Below, one piece after another: positions 36,226 through 42,792 of a stretch of DNA of 64,000 bases. The stretch comes from Pachysolen tannophilus NRRL Y-2460 (lineage: Eukaryota; Ascomycota; Pichiomycetes; Alaninales; Pachysolenaceae): contig KV454012.1 in the NCBI GenBank assembly GCA_001661245.1, positions 1,735,964-1,799,963 of the forward strand. The letters are read 5' to 3'. The translations under genes were made by a program, and so were the position numbers. How positions within the stretch are numbered: position 1 is the stretch's first letter; every line of letters begins with the position of its first letter. A model generated the notes under the pieces. That model was not told where the DNA came from and did not search any database. It saw only the letters and a program-made list of their open reading frames with translations.

Positions 36226-36786
36226 TTATATACTTTGACTCTGATTAAGAATTACGTTTAAAATATTAAACATATTTTCTCTATCTGCTTTATCAAAAAT
36301 CCAAATCCCATATGTTTCATCTTTTAAATTTTTTAAAATTATTAAATCATCATTTTTTTCAACAATCATATCACTATCTATAACATTTTTATTAGAAAGT
36401 AAACCAAGACAAAAATTTTCTGTTTTTATTCTATTTAATATCATTAATCCATAAGTATAAATTTCATTATTTAAAATATAATTAGGTGACATTTTCAGTT
36501 TATCATCAACCAGTTGATTTCTTGAATATATTGAAAGTACACCTTCATATTCCAATTTATCCCAATTTTCAGAATCTTGATTAAACTGATATAATACTGA
36601 ATGTGAAGTATGATATACCAACTGAGTTATCTTAGGATCATATTTACCAATGACATTATAAGTTAAAGCTTTACGGTATACATTCAAAGTCGATTTATCT
36701 AACGCTATTTCATCAAGTTGTTGTTCCGTCGATAATGGAGGAGCAGTGGATAACGATCCAACAGTTGAATCTTCAGTAGTAGCCAT
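36226..36786 (-). CDS. DCP1: mRNA decapping activator DCP1
   Basis: EVH1-fold partner that activates the decapping enzyme Dcp2. The 186 residues start MATTEDSTVGSLSTAPPLST. The core LNVYRKALTYNVIGKYDPKI near residues 34-53 and LYQFNQDSENWDKLEYEGVL form the first strands of the fold. GLMILNRIKTENF is a middle strand, and YGIWIFDKADRENMFNILNV is the final strand and helix where other Dcp1 proteins also end the domain. Yeast Dcp1 has about 231 residues because of insertions. The ATG at 36786 is the first in frame. The neighbour relationship with SPT20 (convergent) is the same as in S. cerevisiae. Confidence 0.9.
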   Translation of the reverse strand: MATTEDSTVGSLSTAPPLSTEQQLDEIALDKSTLNVYRKALTYNVIGKYDPKITQLVYHTSHSVLYQFNQDSENWDKLEYEGVLSIYSRNQLVDDKLKMSPNYILNNEIYTYGLMILNRIKTENFCLGLLSNKNVIDSDMIVEKNDDLIILKNLKDETYGIWIFDKADRENMFNILNVILNQSQSI

Positions 36787-37152
36787 TATTCCCCTTTTAC
36801 TAATCTCTTTTTAATAAATCATTCAATCAATCTCTTGGTATAATAGAATGTTTTCACCAATAAATTCATTTAAACTAACTTTTCATTGAGATAGCAAACA
36901 CTACTAATTTTCTAAAATAGCTTCGTTAATTAATCAACTAATCAACTAATGAGCTATTGAAAAGAGGACAGTTATAAGGCTTACAATGGTATGATTTTGG
37001 TCAATGTTTTGAGTAAAATTTATTTTAAATGTTTGGAGATTGATATTGTATATACGGACTTGCCATAAACTTTTAGAAAATGAAATTTGTAAAAGTAAAA
37101 AGAAAAGAAGAAAAAAAACACAAATTCATCTTCCAAGTGTTAATTGATATGT
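36787..37152 (-). promoter_or_regulatory. DCP1 upstream region
   Basis: This stretch of 366 bases is A/T-rich, with TTAATTAATCAACTAATCAACTAATGAG repeats near 36926 and an A-rich tract at 37094-37123 near the peroxiredoxin 3' end. No further feature is recognised. Confidence 0.4.
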
Positions 37153-37737
37153 TCAAGCTTCCGGAACAACTTTAGAAGCATCAGATACATTGACACTTGT
37201 ATTATCTGGCTCAACGAAATCCTTAACGACTTTACCATCTTTAACTAACAAAGCATATCTTTTACTTCTGTTATTCCCGAAAACAGCCGCACTGTTGAAT
37301 AAGAGACCTAATTCATTGTTGAACTTACCTTCTGGGTCTGCTAAAAACCTAAAAGATTCAGCTTCCTTAGGAAATGTCTTTTTCCAAGCCAGAGTAACAA
37401 ATGGATCGTTAACTGAAATCACAACCAAGTGATCATAACTCTTGGCCTTCAAATCTTTCCATGCAGAGATATAACCTGGAATGTGTTTATCGGTACAAGC
37501 TGGTGAAAATGCAGCTGGAACACCAACAATTACCGATTTACCAGAACCAAGTTCTTTTGAAAGGTCAATGCTATCACCTGGAGTAGATTCCTTTAAAGGT
37601 ACCGATGGGATCTTATCACCTGCCTTAACCATTGCTGGAGAATATGTTCTAAAACCTGCTTTACCAATATAACTAGAAGTAAAATAAATTGATTTCAAAT
37701 TAACTGGTAATTTATTTCTACTTACAATTGAAAACAT
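37153..37737 (-). CDS. Peroxiredoxin, PRX5/AHP1-like, single cysteine, with presequence
   Basis: Thioredoxin-fold peroxidase of 194 residues from ATG 37737. The first 35 residues (MFSIVSRNKLPVNLKSIYFT, then SSYIGKAGFRTYSPA) are basic and free of acids, a probable mitochondrial presequence. Met36 (37632-37630) starts MVKAGDKIPSVPL, the usual N-terminus of cytosolic/peroxisomal PRX5 proteins, so two isoforms from two starts are plausible. The peroxidatic site PAAFSPACTDKHIPGY has Cys81 with Ser replacing the usual Thr of PxxxTxxC. No other cysteine exists in the protein, so it would be a 1-Cys enzyme needing an outside thiol. The closest families I recognise are PRDX5, Ahp1 and Pmp20; the C-terminus VVPEA is not a typical peroxisomal signal. 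Confidence 0.85.
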   Translation of the reverse strand: MFSIVSRNKLPVNLKSIYFTSSYIGKAGFRTYSPAMVKAGDKIPSVPLKESTPGDSIDLSKELGSGKSVIVGVPAAFSPACTDKHIPGYISAWKDLKAKSYDHLVVISVNDPFVTLAWKKTFPKEAESFRFLADPEGKFNNELGLLFNSAAVFGNNRSKRYALLVKDGKVVKDFVEPDNTSVNVSDASKVVPEA

Positions 37738-37980
37738 GACCAATTAAACTCTTATATATATATATATATATATAGATATTTATAGATATTTATAGATATA
37801 GTCAAGGTTCAGTAGTTTTAAAAGAAAAATAGCAAATTTAAATATATTTGGTAATTAATAATTTTTTATAATTGCACTTTCCCCTTCTGATTATATAATG
37901 TTGCATCAAGTGCATTTAACTATAGAAAAGATGGAATAAATTAAATTCAGGAAACTTTTTTTAAATTTAAGAATTGTTTA

Positions 37981-38646
37981 ATGAAAGGTTTTAAAGTGAT
38001 TAAAGAGGTTTTAAGTTTTAAATGTTATTATTCTGGTATAGTACCTCCTCGTCATAAATTAAAACCTTTAACAAATGAACGGAAACAAGAAATATCTTTT
38101 GCAAAGAATTGGTTAAAAAAATTAGATACAAATACTATACCTAGAAAATTATTTGATATTTCCTTTAGTAGAGCATCAGGACCTGGAGGACAAAAAGTTA
38201 ATAAGACATCATCAAAGGCAATTATTTCATTGGATCAAGTTACATTGGAAGAGCAATTTCCGAAATTTATACCGCTGATCATTTATGAGCAATTCATAAA
38301 ATCTGTTGAATTTAAATATTTTAGACCAGTTAATGGTGGAATATTAATTCAATCTGAAGATTCAAGATCTAGGCAAGAAAATTTAGAAAATTGTTTTAAT
38401 AAATTTATAACAGAATTGAAAAAAATTATTAAATTTGAACAAGATATTGATTTGGATATTAAATTGAAATGGGAAAACATTGAAAAAAGGGAAAGATTAA
38501 ATAAAATTAAGATAAAAGAAAATAGAAAAGTTAAAAAGGAAAATAGGAAAAAATTTATATATAAAATAATTTTAAAATATTATCATCATTATAATCACTT
38601 ATTGCTGTATCCAATTTTTAAAATTTCTATTACTATCATGACTTAA
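37981..38646 (+). CDS. GGQ-domain mitochondrial peptidyl-tRNA hydrolase-like protein (RSO55/PTH4 type)
   Basis: Class I release-factor-like domain with the catalytic Gly69-Gly70-Gln71 in SFSRASGPGGQKVNKTSSKA. It is followed by a Lys-rich tail typical of ICT1-like ribosome-rescue enzymes that free peptides from stalled mitochondrial ribosomes. The N-terminus is basic. There are 221 residues, versus about 155 for S. cerevisiae Rso55 and 202 for Pth4. The last 25 residues (after KKENRKKFIYKIILKYY) are hydrophobic and overlap the 3' end of PSF3 by 48 bases on the other strand, so the natural C-terminus may be nearer residue 200 if an indel lies in the A-rich stretch. Which of the two yeast paralogues is the orthologue is not decided. 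Confidence 0.8.
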   Translation: MKGFKVIKEVLSFKCYYSGIVPPRHKLKPLTNERKQEISFAKNWLKKLDTNTIPRKLFDISFSRASGPGGQKVNKTSSKAIISLDQVTLEEQFPKFIPLIIYEQFIKSVEFKYFRPVNGGILIQSEDSRSRQENLENCFNKFITELKKIIKFEQDIDLDIKLKWENIEKRERLNKIKIKENRKVKKENRKKFIYKIILKYYHHYNHLLLYPIFKISITIMT

Positions 38647-39216
38647 TTTAAATAATTTTTTTTCAAATTCATCCAATGATAAAATAAAATCATGAGAACC
38701 ACTTGAATTCCCATTTTTAGAATTTGTAGCAAAATCGTTAATCTCACTAGATCTATCTTTTAACATTTCACTTATAACTTCAGCCAATTCTTTATCTTTA
38801 AACATAGCACACCATTTAATAGCCAATTTATAATAATATGTGGATATTGAATGTAAATCTAAAGTTTTACTATTGGTCTTTATGGCATTTATCACTCTAT
38901 TACTAAAATATTCAGGTTGAACAAGTTCAATAAAAGAATCCTCAGATGTCTCGTCAATCGGTATTATCGCCAACACTTCAGCAAGCCAAAGAGGTAACTC
39001 CAACTTTGAATTCTTTCTTAATGGTTTCCCTGGATTTCCTTCCAAATACCCTAGTCCAGGTACTGTCATTTGAAATTTACATGGTAATTTCTTAAAATCA
39101 AAAAAAAAAAGTAAGTTAGCACAAATAATTATTCCACCGAAACATTTTGATAATTTTCTTTTACTCACTTGATTATCAGCTAAAATATCATCTATATCAT
39201 AGTAACTGCTATTCAT
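38599..39216 (-). CDS. PSF3: GINS complex subunit PSF3 (spliced)
   Basis: Component of GINS, part of the CMG replicative helicase. Exon 1 is 39169-39216 and exon 2 is 38599-39090. The intron 39091-39168 is 78 bases, has donor GTGAGT, branch GTGCTAAC near 39115-39122 and acceptor AAG, and has no in-frame stop, so an unspliced reading adds 26 residues. Splicing gives 179 residues beginning MNSSYYDIDDILADNQ-KLPCKFQMTVPG, matching yeast MGYYDIDDVLADGTEFPCKF. Other family blocks are GLGYLEGNPGKPL, LELPLWLAEVLAI and LDLHSISTYYYKLAIKWC. A GACGCGCC motif, close to an MCB, lies near 39296 upstream. The 3' end overlaps the GGQ-domain gene. Confidence 0.93.
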   Translation of the reverse strand: MNSSYYDIDDILADNQVSKRKLSKCFGGIIICANLLFFFDFKKLPCKFQMTVPGLGYLEGNPGKPLRKNSKLELPLWLAEVLAIIPIDETSEDSFIELVQPEYFSNRVINAIKTNSKTLDLHSISTYYYKLAIKWCAMFKDKELAEVISEMLKDRSSEINDFATNSKNGNSSGSHDFILSLDEFEKKLFKLSHDSNRNFKNWIQQ

Positions 39217-39769
39217 CTTGTCATTTCTAAATATCTATCTATGTCTTGAATATTATTGTAGTTTTAGTCAATTTATATTTGATTTTGCTATATAAGACGC
39301 GCCTAAATTGTTGTTATTTTAAATAAACATGAAAAATAGAAAATAGCCCTATTTTTCACTGTTTTATTATATTTTCACTTTTCTACAATTACTTCTTCGC
39401 AAATCAATCCAAATGGCTTACACTTTTCTTATTATATTCTCTATAAACAGAAAAAGAGGAGAGAAAAGAAATAGAAGGAGACCGAAAGAAAGAAAGTAAG
39501 AAAAAAAAAAAAAAAAAAAGAAGAAAAAAAGTCAGTGAAGTCAGTGAGTGAAGTCAGTGAGTGAAGTCAGTGAGTGAAGTCAGTGAGTGAAGTCAGTGAG
39601 TGAAGTCAGTGAAATGTACTCTATATTAATGTGGTTTCTTTTTTGAATTTATATTTCATTTAATTATTATTTTTCAGTTTTGATGAAAATTTTTTCAAAT
39701 AAGTTTCAGCTTTGTTAAAATGGTCCACTATCGATTTGTCATTAATTAAACCTTTTGAATCAATCTCTC
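39217..39769. other. MKT1 3' / PSF3 5' spacer with a minisatellite
   Basis: This spacer of 553 bases comprises the PSF3 promoter side (GACGCGCC near 39296; TATAAG near 39291), an AG-rich block around 39455-39530 with an A19 tract, and the 13-bp minisatellite annotated separately. No gene is seen. Confidence 0.5.
39531..39613. repeat. 13-bp minisatellite GTCAGTGAGTGAA x5
   Basis: Five perfect head-to-tail units occupy 39540-39604, bordered on each side by a 9-base shortened unit GTCAGTGAA (39531-39539 and 39605-39613). Complete identity of the units suggests recent expansion by slippage or unequal exchange. It lies between the PSF3 promoter and the MKT1 3' end and is non-coding. Confidence 0.95.
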
Positions 39770-42028
39770 TCACGAGAGCAGCAACTTCATAGAAAATTCA
39801 ACACCTTTAAGTAATTCTTCAAAAGGTGAGTTATGTAAATTGTTGAAATTTCCTAAAAACAAGTTTTTAGTTTTTGTAAGATCTTCGGAATTATTATTAT
39901 ATATTTCCAAGAAATGTAAGGCAAATATACCAACTAAAGTTGAATTGAAAATTCTATTAAAGGGTAATTGGGAATTTAAAATAAACCAATTTCTATTATT
40001 CCATTTAAATTTATCCTTTATATCGTTATTCATCAAGATAGTATATAAATTGGCTATTAATAATTCATTGATTTGTTCTTGTGATTTGGCAAAGATGGAT
40101 CTAAATTGTAATAAGGATCTTGAAAATTTGTTCAAATAATTGATTGGTTTGGTTTGAAAAATTGGACACAATACTAAAATTTTAGAGATTAATATTATTA
40201 ATTTTGAAATTTCTGGGCCAGCTGAAGATGGTATTTTCAATTCATTATTATTAAATGAAATTAAATCATTCAATTTTAAAGTCTTACCAAATTTTCTTAA
40301 AAAATTTATAATTAAAAATAAATTTGTTGAGTAAAGAGATTTTGAAATTGTAGGTAATAATTCACCCCATGTTGTTAATTTGTTATCTTCACCAATATAT
40401 TTCAAAATATATAAAGATCTCAATAAAGCTGTTGAAATGATTTGATTATTGGAAGAAAGCTTTTCCTGTAAATCTAAAGTCTTGGAAGAAATTGATTGAT
40501 TAACGAATTCTTGATTAATCTTATCAAAAAATAATTTTATTTCAAAATCATCATGTGAATTGTCAAAATTAACCGTAAAAGATCTTGTCTTAAAATAAAC
40601 TGGAGGTGAAATTCTATGAGACAATTCAAAAACATCTGGTTTGTTCTCATTAAAATATGTTGTTAAATTAATTTTTTTAACTTGATAATATCTGTGCATA
40701 AACTGTGTTAAAAGATTTAATGTCTTATTTTTCAACTCTAAAGAATCATCATCAGTCACTAATTTCAAATATAAAGGTGTTGGAGAACAATCTAAAGGTA
40801 ATCTTTCAACATAATTTCCATATAATATTGCTTCAACACTTTTAAATTCAACTAAACCTACAGATTGATAAAAATAATATTCATTCGACAATCTTTGACC
40901 AATAAATTCATGAAGATCATTTGGTACTTTGACATCACTTTTGATAGTTTTATCTACTGCAAACAGTTGAGAAATTTTTTCCAACTCTCCATCAACATCA
41001 TTTAATAGTTCAATCAGACCATTTTTCTTTAATACTGGCATAAATTTTAATACAGAACAGCCTTTAAAAAATTTTTCAGATATATTTTGATCCTGTAAAG
41101 CCAAAATTGTATTATAAACGGATCCACCACTTATTGTAACAAATTCATGCAACATTTGGAAAGTAATCGCAGGAGAAGAGGGGAAAATTTGTAAAGAATC
41201 AGGTTGTAAATCATTACCAACAACCATTGAAATATCTAAAAATTGTTTTTCTGTTAAATTGAATTTGTTTAATATGAAATTTTTATCTAAAAATTTAAAT
41301 TCTTTATTTTGAAATTCAATACAAAAGATAAATTTTTCACAGTTTTGCGATAATAATAAATCTGTTGGACCATAAATAACATCAACAAATTTTCCTCTTA
41401 GTAAATAAGTTAATTGAATAAACGATGAATAAGGAGCAACTTGATAATCAATTTCTCTTTCAACAAAAAATTTTAATAAATCATTTAAAATAGGTCTTGA
41501 ATCTATTGGACTATTAAATTCTCGGAAAGTCTCCGTTGTAGGCTTTTGTGGAGAAGATACCGCCGAGCTATGTCTATCCCAAACTTTTTTATGATGCTTC
41601 TCCAACAATGATAACTCAGAAGATGCATTTTTACTATCAAACGCCAAAGTATTTCTTAAACCTTGAAATACAAAAATTGGTTTAATATTCAATTCTTTAA
41701 AAATTTTTAAATCCAACTCAATATAATTCAATAAACTCAATGGGAACCCACCAATGGCATCCAAGAAAGATTCTTTCTTAAATGTGAGTAACCTCGAAAT
41801 ATAATGATCAACATCGATCCCAATTGTAGAATTCTTCAAAATATCAATAGGATAACTACCAACAGAATAATTATCAAAAAGATATGATTCAAGAGTTTTA
41901 ACTAAATAAAAGAAAAAAAAAAAAGAAAGAACAGTATACTTTGTTAGTTTAAAATTCCAATAATTCCAATATTTTACTTCTTCACCTTTAAAACAACTTC
42001 AACAACCATCAAATAACTTACTAGGCAT
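39770..42028 (-). CDS. MKT1: Post-transcriptional regulator MKT1 (spliced, 7-nt first exon)
   Basis: Mkt1 is an XPG/FEN-like, nuclease-inactive protein that works with Pbp1 in regulating mRNAs such as HO and mitochondrial-protein transcripts. Exon 1 is ATGCCTA (42022-42028), the intron is 41902-42021 (donor GTAAGT, branch ACTAAC, acceptor TTTAG), and exon 2 is 39770-41901. The spliced 712-residue protein begins MPIKTLESYLFDNYSVGSYP, in register with yeast MAIKSLESFLFERGLVGSYA. The N-terminal XPG-like part continues with TIGIDVDHYISRLLTFKKES and LDAIGGFPLSLLNYIELDLK. The large C-terminal Mkt1 domain follows. Yeast Mkt1 is longer (830). Pbp1, its partner, is encoded 15 kb away in this same window. 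The N gap begins 41 bases upstream of the start codon. Confidence 0.93.
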
Positions 42029-42030
42029 TA

Positions 42031-42069
42031 TTCTATCGTTTCTCTAAAAGTTTTTTTTCCTTTTTTTTT
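42031..42069. repeat. Direct repeat flanking the assembly gap (left copy)
   Basis: The 39 bases from TTCTATCGTTTCTCTAAAAG through the T-run recur exactly at 42422-42460 on the other side of the N run. This is the pattern expected when two contig ends overlap at a homopolymer and were scaffolded with a false gap. Confidence 0.9.
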
Positions 42070-42421
42070 NNNNNNNNNNNNNNNNNNNNNNNNNNNNNNN
42101 NNNNNNNNNNNNNNNNNNNNNNNNNNNNNNNNNNNNNNNNNNNNNNNNNNNNNNNNNNNNNNNNNNNNNNNNNNNNNNNNNNNNNNNNNNNNNNNNNNNN
42201 NNNNNNNNNNNNNNNNNNNNNNNNNNNNNNNNNNNNNNNNNNNNNNNNNNNNNNNNNNNNNNNNNNNNNNNNNNNNNNNNNNNNNNNNNNNNNNNNNNNN
42301 NNNNNNNNNNNNNNNNNNNNNNNNNNNNNNNNNNNNNNNNNNNNNNNNNNNNNNNNNNNNNNNNNNNNNNNNNNNNNNNNNNNNNNNNNNNNNNNNNNNN
42401 NNNNNNNNNNNNNNNNNNNNN
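42070..42421. other. Assembly gap (352 N)
   Basis: The run of N lies between the divergent MKT1 and the SNF2-helicase gene, ending in T-runs on both sides. Because the same 39 bases flank it, the real distance may be close to zero or slightly negative. No sequence statement can be made inside it. Confidence 0.98.
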
Positions 42422-42450
42422 TTCTATCGTTTCTCTAAAAGTTTTTTTTC

Positions 42451-42481
<31 letters not shown>

Positions 42482-42792
42482 TAAGATTATCTATTTTTTT
42501 CAATTAAATGAATGTTTTATTGATATTTCAACTCCAACTCCTCCTCTTACTTGATTATTAGAGAATGAAGTGATTGTTGAACAATTAATTATATAATCTT
42601 CAATGTGTTTTTATTTCATTTTCGTTTCAATTTTTTCTTTACGACTTCCGGAGACGTTGTTTTGTTCGAAATAAAAGAGAAAACCACACGTGACATACGA
42701 GGGCAACAAAATGTTGTATATATTTTGAGCAAAGATTGGGTTGACAAGTTTGTATTGATTATATAATTACAACAGTGGTAAAAGAGTTGGTG
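42422..42792 (+). promoter_or_regulatory. Upstream region of the SNF2-type helicase gene
   Basis: The right copy of the gap-flanking repeat (42422-42460) is followed by long T and A runs, then CTTCCGGAGACG near 42646. ACACGTGACATACGAGGG near 42686 contains a CACGTG E-box, the Cbf1-type site. TATATATTTTG near 42716 may be the TATA element. No gene is seen. Confidence 0.4.

Noticed and set aside
42070-42421. A mobile element hidden in the N run
   Set aside because: The identical 39-base flanks are better explained by overlapping contig ends than by a target-site duplication, which would be much shorter.
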